A stretch of DNA of 64,000 nt. Origin: JAAAOZ01 sp964496595 (GTDB taxonomy: Bacteria; Chloroflexota; Anaerolineae; B4-G1; SLSP01). Below, piece after piece: positions 54,012 to 63,944 of this stretch. The notes under the pieces were generated by a model. The model made no database searches, had not been told where the DNA came from, and was given only the letters and a program-made list of their open reading frames with translations. Location of the stretch: positions 9,363-73,362 of the forward strand of contig CAZCAI010000005.1 of NCBI GenBank assembly GCA_964496595.1, read 5' to 3'. Within the stretch, counting starts at the first letter, position 1. Each line of letters starts with the position of its first letter. The translations under genes were made by a program, and so were the position numbers.

Positions 54012-57000
54012 ATGAAAGATAACCCCTACGTTGGCCCTCGGCCATACACCCGCGCCGACCGCGACCGCTTCTACGGGCGCAGCCGCGAATCCCGCGACCT
54101 GCTAGCGAAGGTCATGGCCGAGCGCGTCGTCCTCTTCTACGCTCAATCCGGCGCGGGAAAATCCTCCCTGCTCAACGCGCAGATCATCCCCAACCTGGAG
54201 GCCGAAGGCTTCCGCGTGCTGCCCACCGCGCGCGTCGGCAGCGACCCGCCGCCCGGCATCGCGCCCGCCGATGTGGACAACATCTTCATCTTTAGCGCGC
54301 TCCAATCCCTGGCCGGCGACCGCGTGGCCGTCGCCAGGCTGACGCGCCACACGCTGCTCGACTTTTTCCGGGACTACGGCTGGATCTTCGACCAGAGCGC
54401 GCGGCCCGCCGACTCCCCGCCCCTGACGATAGAGCTTTCCCCACCCGCGCAAGCGCCGCTCCCCACCCTGATCTTCGATCAATTTGAGGAACTCTTCACC
54501 ACGCACCGCGACCGCTGGCACGAGGCGCGCGGCTTCTTCGGCCAGATCCGCGCGGCGTTAGACGCGATGCCCGAGCTGGGTCTCATCTTCGTGATGCGCG
54601 AGGATCATGTCGCCGCCGTCGATCCCTACACGGCGATGCTGCCCCGCCGCCTGCGCGCGCGCTTTCGCATAGAGCGCCTCACCGCCGCCGGCGCCCTCGA
54701 AGCCATCCAGAAGCCCGCGCAAGAGGCCGGCTGCCCCTTTGCCGAGGGCGTCGCGGAGCAGCTTGTGGATAATCTCCGCCGCATCAAGGGCTACACAGGC
54801 CAAGAGGCGGCGCTCGGCCCCTACGTCGAACCCGTCCAGTTGCAAGTGGTCTGTAGTCGCCTGTGGGACAACCTCCCGGAGCAACCCGATCAGTGCATCC
54901 AGCGGGACGCGGTCGAGCAGTTCGGCAATGTCGACGAGGCGCTCACCGATTTCTACGAAGATGCGGTAGCCCGCGCGCAGTCGCACGCCTCCGAGCGCGA
55001 CGTGCGACGCTGGTTCAGCGGACAGCTCATCACGCCGGCGGAAACGCGCGGCCTGGTGATGCGCGGCGACGCCGCGACCGGCGGCCTCCCCAACGCCGCC
55101 GTCGACGCGCTCGAAGCTACGCACATCATCCGCGCGGAAGCGCGCGCGGGCGCGCGCTGGTACGAACTCGCGCACGACCGCCTCGTCGCGCCCGTGCTGG
55201 AATCGAACGCAGCGTGGGATAAGGAACAAGAACGCCTTTATCCTTGGCGACCCGTGGCGCGCGAGTGGAAGAAAACCGGGGACGATTCTCTGCTCTATCG
55301 CGGCGCCTCGCTCCGGCAAGCGGAGGCCGATCTCCAGGCGCTTGAGGAGCACGGCAACGCGGAGCTGTATGAGCGCGAGTTTGTCGATGCCGGCAAGGCT
55401 GCCGAGGTCGAGCGCCAGCGTCGGCGTCGCAACCGCGCGATCATCACGGCCATCGTGGGCATCGTCGCGCTGGCGATGGGCATCCTCGCGCAGCTCGCCT
55501 ATCAAGGCCAGCGCGAGGCTCAAATCGCCTACGAGACGGCGGAAGCGCAGCGGATCGTCGCCGTGAACGCGGAGGCCACCGCGGTGGATGCCCGCGCAAC
55601 CGCCGAGGCGCACCGCGTCGAGGCCGAGGACGCCCGCGCGACCGCTGTCGCCGAGCGTGAGCGCGCCGAGGAACAGGCGCGCATCGCCACCTCCCGCCAG
55701 TTGGCGGCGCAATCCATCAACGAACTCAACGGCCACAACCCCGATCTCGCGCTCCTCTTAGCCATCGAGGCCGTGCAGAAAGAGGCCACGTTGGAAGCGA
55801 TGTGCGCGTTGCGCACCGTGCTGGCCCAGCCCCAGGCCACGATCCGCCTGCTCCAACACGAGACCTCCGTCTCCCACGCGCGCTGGGATCACGCCGAAAC
55901 GCGCATCGCCGCGTTCGACACCAACGGCCAGGGCTGGATCTGGGACGCGGCCACGGGCGAGCGCCTCCTTCCCTTAGAAGGCTGCGCCGCCTCGATATTG
56001 GAAGCCGCCTGGTCGCCCGATGACGCGCACGTCGCCGCCGTGAGCATGGATGGTACGGCCCGCGTCTGGGCGGCGGATACGGGCGATCTGGCGTTGGAGA
56101 TGCCGGCGCATCGGGGCTACGCCTACACCCTCGCGTGGTCGCCGGGCGGCGACCGCCTCGCCACCACCGGCGGGGACGCGCTGGGGCGCATCTGGGACAT
56201 CGCGACCGGGCAGACCGTTCTCACACTCACGGGCCACGCGGCGACCATCAGCGTCGTCGCCTGGCATCCGACAGAGGCGCGCGTTCTCACCACAAGTTGG
56301 GATGGCGCGGCGGCGATCTGGGACGCGACCACAGGCGAGCGGACGATCACCTTCACCGGCCACACCGACGCGCTCCAGAGCGCGGCCTGGTCGCCCGATG
56401 GCGCGCGCGTCCTCTCCGCCGGGCGCGATACCATCGCCCGCATCTGGGACACGACGACCGGGGAAGAGATCGCCGCGCTGGTCTGTCACGCCGGTCAGAT
56501 TCGCCACACGGTCTGGAATCACGCCGGCACGCAGGTCTTGACGATGGGCGACGACACGACCGCGCGCGTCTGGGACGCCGAGACAGGCAAGGAGGTCTTC
56601 CTGCTGTTAGGCCACACCGACCGGCTCTTCACCGGCGGGTGGTCGCCCGACGACCGCTACATCCTCACCGCCGGCTGGGACGGCCGGCCGCGCGTGTGGG
56701 ACGCCGCCACGGGCCGCCAGATCGTCACGCTCATCGGACACACGCGCCGCATCGCCCACGCGACGTGGAGCGCGGACGGCGCCCACATCCTCACCGACAG
56801 CTCCGATCACACCGCGCGCGTCTGGGAGCTGGCGCGGGCGCAGCAGCCCGCCGGGGAGCTGCCCGTCATCGCACCGGGCGGCGGGATCAACGCCGCGCAG
56901 TGGCGCAGCGACGGCGAGCAGATCCTGTTGGCGGGCAACGGCGGCGTCGCGGGGCTGTGGGATCAGGACGCGCAACCCATCCTCGCATTCGATGTGCAGG

Positions 57001-57962
57001 GAGCAGACGTGGATGCCGCCGCCTGGAACCATGCGGAGGACACCATCGCCGCCGCCGCCGGGACGGGCGTGCTGCGCCGCTTCGACGCAACGACCGGCGC
57101 GCAGGTCATCAGCTTCACCGGCCACACCGAGAGCGTACATAAGTTAGCCTGGTCGCCCGACGACACGCGCTTGCTAAGCGCCAGCAGCGACAACACCGCC
57201 CGCATCTGGGACGCGGCCACCGGCGCACAGATCGCCGCCCTCGCCCACGAGGGACAGGTCAATTGCGCGGTCTGGCATCCCCAAGGCGACAGCATCCTCA
57301 CGTGCAGCGAGGACAGCGCGGCGGCGCTCTGGGATGCAGACACGGGCGCGCGCCGGCTCACCTTCGAGGGCCACGGCGCGCCGGTCACGAGCGGGCGATG
57401 GAGCGCCGCCGGCGACCGGCTCCTCACCACGGGTATGGACAAGACCGCGCTGGTCTGGGACGCGGCCACAGGCGAGGTGCTGCTCACGTTAGAAGGGCAC
57501 ACGGGCTGGCTCACTCAGGCCCGGTGGAACGCGGACGAGTCGCTGATCCTCACCGCCGCCGCCGACGGCGCGGCCCGCCTCTGGGACGCCCAGACGGGCG
57601 AATGCCTGCGCGTGCTCGAAGGCCACACGGGCGAGATCACGTTGGCGCGCTGGAATGCGAACGAGTCGCTGATCCTCACAGCGAGCAAAGATGGCGCATC
57701 CCGTGTCTGGGCGGCGGGGATAGCGGCGAGCGACGCGCTGGCCGTGCTCAGCGGGCACACGGGCGATGTCATCGCGGCGGATTGGAATCCGGCCGAGACG
57801 CGCATCCTCACCGCCGGCGAGGACGGCGTCGCGCGCCAATTCCACACGCGAATCGACGATCTCATCGCAGCGGCCTGCGCGCGCGCCCTCCGCCAGATGA
57901 CGCCCGACGAATGGCAGCAGATCATGAAAAATCAGGGGGATTATCGCCCCACGTGTGAATAG
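54012..57962 (+). CDS. nSTAND NTPase with transmembrane helix and about 16 WD40 repeats
   Basis: 1316 residues. N-terminal NTPase: NPYVGPRPYTRADRDRFYGR entry motif of nSTAND proteins, Walker A AQSGAGKSS (about 44-52), Walker B LPTLIFDQFEELF (about 150-162), arginine-finger region FVMREDH. A winged-helix-like part follows (ELAHDRLVAPVLESN). A TM helix lies at about 476-498, then an Ala/Glu/Arg coiled coil (500-560) and the WD40 block from about 600: 16 units with W-D-A-(A/T)-T-G ends, enough for two propellers. STAND proteins switch on by NTP-driven assembly after ligand binding. The last two or three repeats are degenerate. ATG 54012 has GGAGG upstream. Defence or signalling are both possible roles; no effector domain is seen. 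The TAG stop is part of a palindromic repeat. Confidence 0.88.
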   Translation: MKDNPYVGPRPYTRADRDRFYGRSRESRDLLAKVMAERVVLFYAQSGAGKSSLLNAQIIPNLEAEGFRVLPTARVGSDPPPGIAPADVDNIFIFSALQSLAGDRVAVARLTRHTLLDFFRDYGWIFDQSARPADSPPLTIELSPPAQAPLPTLIFDQFEELFTTHRDRWHEARGFFGQIRAALDAMPELGLIFVMREDHVAAVDPYTAMLPRRLRARFRIERLTAAGALEAIQKPAQEAGCPFAEGVAEQLVDNLRRIKGYTGQEAALGPYVEPVQLQVVCSRLWDNLPEQPDQCIQRDAVEQFGNVDEALTDFYEDAVARAQSHASERDVRRWFSGQLITPAETRGLVMRGDAATGGLPNAAVDALEATHIIRAEARAGARWYELAHDRLVAPVLESNAAWDKEQERLYPWRPVAREWKKTGDDSLLYRGASLRQAEADLQALEEHGNAELYEREFVDAGKAAEVERQRRRRNRAIITAIVGIVALAMGILAQLAYQGQREAQIAYETAEAQRIVAVNAEATAVDARATAEAHRVEAEDARATAVAERERAEEQARIATSRQLAAQSINELNGHNPDLALLLAIEAVQKEATLEAMCALRTVLAQPQATIRLLQHETSVSHARWDHAETRIAAFDTNGQGWIWDAATGERLLPLEGCAASILEAAWSPDDAHVAAVSMDGTARVWAADTGDLALEMPAHRGYAYTLAWSPGGDRLATTGGDALGRIWDIATGQTVLTLTGHAATISVVAWHPTEARVLTTSWDGAAAIWDATTGERTITFTGHTDALQSAAWSPDGARVLSAGRDTIARIWDTTTGEEIAALVCHAGQIRHTVWNHAGTQVLTMGDDTTARVWDAETGKEVFLLLGHTDRLFTGGWSPDDRYILTAGWDGRPRVWDAATGRQIVTLIGHTRRIAHATWSADGAHILTDSSDHTARVWELARAQQPAGELPVIAPGGGINAAQWRSDGEQILLAGNGGVAGLWDQDAQPILAFDVQGADVDAAAWNHAEDTIAAAAGTGVLRRFDATTGAQVISFTGHTESVHKLAWSPDDTRLLSASSDNTARIWDAATGAQIAALAHEGQVNCAVWHPQGDSILTCSEDSAAALWDADTGARRLTFEGHGAPVTSGRWSAAGDRLLTTGMDKTALVWDAATGEVLLTLEGHTGWLTQARWNADESLILTAAADGAARLWDAQTGECLRVLEGHTGEITLARWNANESLILTASKDGASRVWAAGIAASDALAVLSGHTGDVIAADWNPAETRILTAGEDGVARQFHTRIDDLIAAACARALRQMTPDEWQQIMKNQGDYRPTCE

Positions 57963-58062
57963 GGGCAAAGCAATCCGCAGTCGATCCATTTCTACCAGGA
58001 AACCTTACACGGGCATCTGATGTTACTACGACTTGAAATATACTAGGATTGCTTTGCCCCTA
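57960..58062. repeat. Palindromic repeat TAGGGGC type, copy 2
   Basis: Perfect 17-bp arms TAGGGGCAAAGCAATCC (57960-57976) and GGATTGCTTTGCCCCTA (58046-58062), 103 bp in all. Its first three bases are the stop codon of the WD40 gene. It fills most of the spacer to the next gene and probably folds as a terminator-like hairpin. Confidence 0.85.
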
Positions 58063-58100
58063 CAACCCCAAAAATTTATTCCTATAACGAGGAGAATCCA

Positions 58101-61100
58101 ATGAGCAACATTGCCCGACGTGTGTATGTAGGTTTGATCGGCTGCGGCCTACTGCTCGCCGCGCTCGCCATAACGGCCCCCGCCGTTATGGGCCAGGGAT
58201 TTGACTGGTTAGACCCCATCGTGATGGAAAATGATTGGTCGCCCGAAAATACCGAGGATCGGACGCGGAGCGTAGCCTGGGGCGATATCGATGGCGACGG
58301 CGATCTTGATCTGGCCGTGGGAGGTCTCGCCCACGATTGGCCCGGACACTTTGCAATTCAAATCTACCTCAACGAGGATGGCCGGCTCGCCAACGAACCG
58401 GCGCAGGCGTTCGGCGAGATCGATGTGTTTAGCGTGGCCTGGGGCGATCTCGACGGCGACAGCGACCTGGATTTGATCGTCGGTGTCGGCCCGTATGATG
58501 GCGAGGGCGGGCAGAATCGCGCCTATCGCAACGTCGGCGGCGCGCTGGAAATGCAGCCGTTCTGGACCTCGCCCCGGACAGATGCAACCCACAGCGTCGC
58601 GTTGGGCGACATCGACGGCGACGGGCGGCTCGATCTGGTGGAGGGCAACTGCGGCAGCCCCAACCGCATCTACCGCAACGAGGGCCTGAGCCAGGATGGC
58701 CGCCTGCGCCTGGATCACGTCTTGTGGACTGACGGAATCTCCGATACGACTACAAGCATCGCGGTGGGCGATGTGGACGGCGATGGCCTCCTCGATCTCG
58801 TCGTGGGCAATGGCGATGGAGAAGAGTATTGCGCCGGCTCGGGCATCACGGCGATGCCCAACAAGCTCTACCTGGGTGACGGTGCGACGCTGGAGGCCGC
58901 GCCCGCCTGGGAATCTGACGAGGCCGATCACACGCGCAGCGTCGCGCTGGGGGATGTGGACGGCGATGGCGATCTGGATTTGGCCGTGGCCAATGATTGG
59001 ATGCCGGACGGCGGGGAGGATCGCATCTATCTGAATGAGGATGGAAGCCTGGAGACCACCGCGAGCTGGGCCTCGATGGAAGCAGAAAGCACCCACGCCA
59101 TCGCCTGGGGGGATGTGGACGGCGACGGTGATTTGGATCTGGCGACCGGCGGGCCGGGGCCGAACTACATCTATCTCAACCTGGAAGCCGGCCTGGAGAT
59201 TACGCCCACGTGGATGTCGGACGCGATGTTGCTCACGTCCAGCATCGCCTGGGGCGATGTGGATGGCGACGGCGATTTAGACCTCGCCGCCGGGAATGAT
59301 TGGGACGTCAACTCGCTCTACATCTATGAGAACCTCAATCTCGACGACGAACCCGTCTGGGAGCAGCCAACTGACCCCGACCGCTACACCACCATCGCCT
59401 GGGGCGATGTGGATGGCGACGGCGATCTGGACCTCATCGCAGGGAGCGACCTGGACGCCAGCGAGGTCTATCTCAATCACAATGGACAATTGGCCGCCGC
59501 GCCCGCCTGGTCAAAAGTGATAGACGGCGCGCAATCGCTCGCGTGGAGCGACGCCGACGGCGATGGCGACTTGGATCTCGCCGTGGCTCAAGGTGAGAAC
59601 GGCTGCGCCCTCTATCGCAACGCTGGCGTGACCTCCGGGGCGCTGACCCTGACCCGCGTGTGGTCTCGGCCGGGGGACGTCGCGCAGGTAGCGTGGGGGG
59701 ATGTGGACAGCGACGGCGACTTAGATCTCGCGGTTGCCGCCGGCGATTTGGAAATCTACCACAATATCGGAGGCGCGAGCCTCTTGGAGGCGACGCCCGG
59801 ATGGATTTGGGAGAACGAGGCGCTGATCACCAGCATCGCGTGGGGCGATGTGGACGGCGACGGCGATTTGGATCTCGCAGCAGGTTTCCAAAGCAGCGCC
59901 AATCGCCTCTTTCTCAACGCTGAGGGCGCATTGCAGCGGCCCGCCGCGTGGTACGCGGATAACGGCGCCTGGACGACCCACGTCGCGTGGGCCGATGTGG
60001 ACGGCGACGGCGATTTAGATTTGGCGGTCGGCAACGCATCCAGCCCGGATGTGATCTATTTTAATGAAGGAGGCGCGCTCCAAGAGACAGCGGGATGGGC
60101 CAGCAAAGATCGCGATCACACTACCCACCTCGCCTGGGCCGACGTCGATGGCGACGGCGATTTAGAGCTGACCACGGTGAGCTGGAATATAACGCGCGTC
60201 TACCTCAATCCCGGCGACGACCTGCCGAGCGAAGCATCGTGGCGCCTGGACGGGTTGCCCAAGGTCATCGACTGGGGCGATGTGGACGGCGACGGCGATT
60301 TAGATCTGGCGGTTGCCGATACGAATGGATTACAGCTCTATCTCAATGGGAAGCCCGCGCCGCCGCAGCACGCGGGCGCACCCGCTTACGCCGCGATCCG
60401 GCAGGCGCACCACGCCAACGGCTACACCGCCGCGACGGTGCACGATAGCGGCGCGATCCCCTTCACCTACACGCTCTTTGATCCGACCGGCGCGCCGATG
60501 CAAGCGGTCTCCGGCTATTACTCGCTGGATGGCGGCGGCAAGTGGGAGCCTGCCGTCGCCACGAGCGACACCCTCACCCAAAATCTGGCGACGGATGGGC
60601 GGGAGCACGTCTACACGTGGGATGTGCTCAACAGCGATGTCTTCGGCCAGAGCGATAACGTCATCTTCCGCCTGGTAGCCGCGCCGCTCGCCCCGGCCAC
60701 CAAATCGAGCGCGCCGAACACTTACACCTACCCGCGCGCGATCCCCGGCCCCTATCTGCGCCCGAACGTGAGCGCCCAGACCCACCCGCTGCGCGTGCGC
60801 GGCAACCAGGTGCGCGTCATCAGCGGGACGCAGAACGTCGCCGACGCCATCGTCTACCGGCTGCCGGCGGGCCAGAGCACGGGCGCGACGCTCTACGCCT
60901 GCGCCGATGGCGAACCGGTCACGACGGATGAGCACGGTTTTCTCCAGGGGCGCGGCGAGATCGCGTTGGGCGATACGCTAATCGCGCTGACGCCCGCCAG
61001 CGACACGAGCGCCGTCGCCTGCCAGACCTACGCCAGCACCGATGTACCCCAGGCCATCACCGACGCGCGCCCCACCGTCGTCACCTCGACGCTCACCATC

Positions 61101-63944
61101 GCAGAGAGCGCCGAGATTGTGGATGTGAATGTCACGCTCAGCGGCGCGCACAGTTATTTTGGCGATCTCGAATTCCTGCTGGAAAGCCCGGAGGGAACCA
61201 GTATCCGCCTGATGCGTTCCTCGTGCGATGGCGCTGATGGCGATTTCGATCTCACCTTAGATGATGAGGCCCAGGGCGGCTGGCCCTGCCCGCCGGACGA
61301 TGGCGGGGTCTATCGACCCTCCGAACCGCTGGCCGCCTTCGCGGGCGAGGAAAGCCACGGCGTGTGGACGCTCACCGTCCGCGATCACGCGCGCTACGAC
61401 GGCGGCGCGCTCGACGGCTGGAGCCTCGAAATTTGCACGCGAGAGAAGCCGCCCTACGATGTGTACTACACCAGCGCGCCGCCCACCGAGACGGGGATGG
61501 ACGGGCATCTCGTGACGGAGCGCGGCGTGCAGACGATAGAGGTTTCGCCCGATAACCCGCTCATCCTCTTCAACTTGGATGTGGCGTTAGAATGGGATGC
61601 GCGCCAGGATACAGCGTTCTTGGATCAACTGAAATTTGATCTCCACAAGACGGCGGAGATTCTCTTCGACGCGACCAACGGCCAGGCGACGCTTGGCGAA
61701 CTGACGATCTATCATAACCGCGCGCGCTGGGATAGCGCTGACATCCGCATCTACGCGAGCAACGCGCTGATCCCCAACGCCGATGTCGGCGGCATCGTGG
61801 ACGAGGACACCTCCGAAGTCATCGAGAGCAACCCCTACGCGATCCCCACCCAGAGCCAGCCTTACACCATCACCTATCGCGCGGGATCGGCGCGGATGGG
61901 CGCGACATGGCATCGCTACGGCTCCGCCTCCGGCACGCAGGGCGAGGATTGGCCGCGCGCGCTGGCGCACGAGTTGGGTCACTACCTCTTCTATCTCTAC
62001 GATAACTACCTGGGCCTCAATGACGAGGGGATGGTCGTCGCGGTGAATAGTTGCACCGGCTCGCTGATGACCAACGCGCACGTGACCAACGAGTATCGCA
62101 CGGGCAGCGCGTGGGCCGCCGCGTGCGCCACGACGATCTCGGCCCGGCGCAACGGGCGCGCCGATTGGGAGACAATCACCACGTTCTACCCGTGGCTGAC
62201 GGCCAACGCGCAGACCGGCCCGTTAGCGCTGCCGCTGGCCCTTCCCGAAATCGCAGAGATCGAGCCGGACGAAAGCGTAGCGGAGCCGCTGGCCGATTTC
62301 ACCTTCAGCCTGAGCGATAGCTACGGCGCCTCGCTGCAACCCGGCGACTATGCCGAGGCGGTTCTCTACCAGGATGATGCGTTCATCGAGCTGGGCCGCC
62401 CCACGGTGGATAAAGTCATCGCGCGGGGCGCGCGCCTGGGCGACCGGCTCTGCGTCTACGAGTTGGACGCCGATCCGCCGCGCCTGGGCTGCGAGACGGT
62501 CACGGAGGATGATACGGTGCTGATGTTGGTGGAGCAGCCGACGTGGACGCCGGAGATCATCGTCAGCCCGATCAGCTCGCGCACGGTCACGATCATCGTC
62601 AGCGCCACGCTTGCAGCGGATGAGACGTTGGTCGCGCGCATCTACCCGGAGGGCGGGGCCGCGACGGCCGCGCACGCACTCGCGGATGCCGGCGGCGATT
62701 ATCGCCACACCTTCGAGCTGGCCGAGGCCGCCGTCGCCGGGGATGTGCAGGTCTGGGTGGATGAGCCAGAGGGCGAGACCGACCCGCGCCGCGAGGCCGT
62801 CACCAGCTACGCGCTGGGCGGCAGCCCGGAGTGCGACCTTTTCTGTCCGCCCGGCGGGCGCTGCGCTCAGAGCGCCGGCGGGGAGATCGACAACTTCATC
62901 CCGGCCATCTCCAGCGACGGCCAGGTGCTGCTCTACGGCAACGTCAAGTTTGCGGATGGCGAGTTCTACGCGCTGCAAAAGGCCACGCGCCTGCCCGATC
63001 CGCCCGCGTGGGCGACGGTCGTCGGCGATGGATACTACCTGCTCGCCTCAGCGGGCGCGCCGCCGCTCACGGAGATCGCCTCCGTCAACTTCCGATTCCG
63101 CCAGCAGGATGTACCCGCCGGCGAGGAGGACTTCCTGCGGCTCTACTTCTGGGATGGGACAGCGTGGCAGAAGTTAGCCACGGAGCGCACGCGCCCCAAC
63201 GAGGTCGCGGCGGCCAGTCAGGGCGCGGGCCTCTACGCGCTGATGAGCACACTGGAGATTCCGCTGCATCAATCCGGCTGGAACTTGGTCGCCTACCCCG
63301 TGCAGGAAACGCGCGCGGTGACCGAGGCGTTGGCCTCCATCGACGGGTATTACAGCCTGGTCTACGGCTACGACGCGACCGACACGGCAGATCCGTGGAA
63401 GCTCTACCAGCCGCCGCAGCCGGACGGTTCGATTTTCTGGGCGAACGATCTGGAGACCTTGACCTTCGGGCGCGGCTATTGGATCAGCGCGACGCGCGTG
63501 ATCACGTGGCAGCTCAAGGGGAGCGAGTCGGCGAATCAGCGAGTCAGCGAATGGGCGAATGGGCGAATGAGCGAATCAACGCGCGCGCCCGCAATTCACA
63601 CGCCGCCGGCCACGTACTACGGCGTCATCAGCCCGACGACGGACTTCACGCCGCAGGCCGGCATGGCGATCACGGCCTCGGTAGCGGAGCGGGCGTGCGC
63701 CTTCGCGCAGACGCAGGCGCGCGGCGATGACGTGGTCTACGCCATCAACGTGGGGTACAATCCACGCGGCGGGACGTGCGGCGCGGACGGCGACACGGTC
63801 ACCTTTACGGTGGGCAGTCGCGTGATGGAGCAATCGGCGGTGTGGCGCAACACGCGCCTGTGGGCGTTGGATCTGCATCCGCCGGGGACGCCGCTGCCGC
63901 CAACGCGGCGGGTCTTCCTGCCGGTGGTGGTGCGAGGGTTGTAG
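58101..63944 (+). CDS. Giant secreted FG-GAP/P-domain protein with HELGH zinc-protease motif
   Basis: 1947 residues. Signal peptide (VGLIGCGLLLAALAITAPAV). Residues about 50-750 hold 14 FG-GAP/VCBS repeats, each with a D-x-D-G-D-x-D-L calcium loop and usually preceded by AWGDV. A P-domain (proprotein convertase type) lies at about 990-1115 (DVNVTLSGAHSYFGDLEFLL, SHGVWTLTVRDHA). A zincin-like region contains HELGH (His1290, Glu1291, His1294) with Asp1301 as a possible third ligand. Beta-rich domains follow (SGWNLVAYPV, FGRGYWI). An 8-bp tandem repeat lies at 63523-63578. The end, RRVFLPVVVRGL, resembles that of the beta-helix protein. ATG 58101 has AGGAG upstream. Likely an exported, calcium-bound surface or matrix protein with protease activity (inference). 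Confidence 0.88.
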   Translation: MSNIARRVYVGLIGCGLLLAALAITAPAVMGQGFDWLDPIVMENDWSPENTEDRTRSVAWGDIDGDGDLDLAVGGLAHDWPGHFAIQIYLNEDGRLANEPAQAFGEIDVFSVAWGDLDGDSDLDLIVGVGPYDGEGGQNRAYRNVGGALEMQPFWTSPRTDATHSVALGDIDGDGRLDLVEGNCGSPNRIYRNEGLSQDGRLRLDHVLWTDGISDTTTSIAVGDVDGDGLLDLVVGNGDGEEYCAGSGITAMPNKLYLGDGATLEAAPAWESDEADHTRSVALGDVDGDGDLDLAVANDWMPDGGEDRIYLNEDGSLETTASWASMEAESTHAIAWGDVDGDGDLDLATGGPGPNYIYLNLEAGLEITPTWMSDAMLLTSSIAWGDVDGDGDLDLAAGNDWDVNSLYIYENLNLDDEPVWEQPTDPDRYTTIAWGDVDGDGDLDLIAGSDLDASEVYLNHNGQLAAAPAWSKVIDGAQSLAWSDADGDGDLDLAVAQGENGCALYRNAGVTSGALTLTRVWSRPGDVAQVAWGDVDSDGDLDLAVAAGDLEIYHNIGGASLLEATPGWIWENEALITSIAWGDVDGDGDLDLAAGFQSSANRLFLNAEGALQRPAAWYADNGAWTTHVAWADVDGDGDLDLAVGNASSPDVIYFNEGGALQETAGWASKDRDHTTHLAWADVDGDGDLELTTVSWNITRVYLNPGDDLPSEASWRLDGLPKVIDWGDVDGDGDLDLAVADTNGLQLYLNGKPAPPQHAGAPAYAAIRQAHHANGYTAATVHDSGAIPFTYTLFDPTGAPMQAVSGYYSLDGGGKWEPAVATSDTLTQNLATDGREHVYTWDVLNSDVFGQSDNVIFRLVAAPLAPATKSSAPNTYTYPRAIPGPYLRPNVSAQTHPLRVRGNQVRVISGTQNVADAIVYRLPAGQSTGATLYACADGEPVTTDEHGFLQGRGEIALGDTLIALTPASDTSAVACQTYASTDVPQAITDARPTVVTSTLTIAESAEIVDVNVTLSGAHSYFGDLEFLLESPEGTSIRLMRSSCDGADGDFDLTLDDEAQGGWPCPPDDGGVYRPSEPLAAFAGEESHGVWTLTVRDHARYDGGALDGWSLEICTREKPPYDVYYTSAPPTETGMDGHLVTERGVQTIEVSPDNPLILFNLDVALEWDARQDTAFLDQLKFDLHKTAEILFDATNGQATLGELTIYHNRARWDSADIRIYASNALIPNADVGGIVDEDTSEVIESNPYAIPTQSQPYTITYRAGSARMGATWHRYGSASGTQGEDWPRALAHELGHYLFYLYDNYLGLNDEGMVVAVNSCTGSLMTNAHVTNEYRTGSAWAAACATTISARRNGRADWETITTFYPWLTANAQTGPLALPLALPEIAEIEPDESVAEPLADFTFSLSDSYGASLQPGDYAEAVLYQDDAFIELGRPTVDKVIARGARLGDRLCVYELDADPPRLGCETVTEDDTVLMLVEQPTWTPEIIVSPISSRTVTIIVSATLAADETLVARIYPEGGAATAAHALADAGGDYRHTFELAEAAVAGDVQVWVDEPEGETDPRREAVTSYALGGSPECDLFCPPGGRCAQSAGGEIDNFIPAISSDGQVLLYGNVKFADGEFYALQKATRLPDPPAWATVVGDGYYLLASAGAPPLTEIASVNFRFRQQDVPAGEEDFLRLYFWDGTAWQKLATERTRPNEVAAASQGAGLYALMSTLEIPLHQSGWNLVAYPVQETRAVTEALASIDGYYSLVYGYDATDTADPWKLYQPPQPDGSIFWANDLETLTFGRGYWISATRVITWQLKGSESANQRVSEWANGRMSESTRAPAIHTPPATYYGVISPTTDFTPQAGMAITASVAERACAFAQTQARGDDVVYAINVGYNPRGGTCGADGDTVTFTVGSRVMEQSAVWRNTRLWALDLHPPGTPLPPTRRVFLPVVVRGL
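63523..63578 (+). repeat. Seven tandem 8-bp units (GCGARTSR) inside a coding sequence
   Basis: Seven consecutive copies of an 8-mer beginning GCGA (GCGAGTCG, GCGAATCA, GCGAGTCA, GCGAATGG twice, GCGAATGA, GCGAATCA). The unit is not a multiple of three, and the encoded Ser/Glu/Asn/Arg stretch is unlike its flanks. Confidence 0.85.

Noticed and set aside
54558..55736. 392-codon minus-strand frame opposite the nSTAND gene
   Set aside because: Antisense shadow of the NTPase and coiled-coil region, with no motifs of its own.
56135..57142. 335-codon plus-strand frame overlapping the WD40 block
   Set aside because: Arg/His-rich shifted frame of the repeats; an artefact of repeated high-GC codons.
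58250..60330. Repeated DNA of the FG-GAP region as a CRISPR or satellite array
   Set aside because: The repeats are in-frame protein repeats of variable spacing (calcium-loop codons), not identical spaced DNA units.
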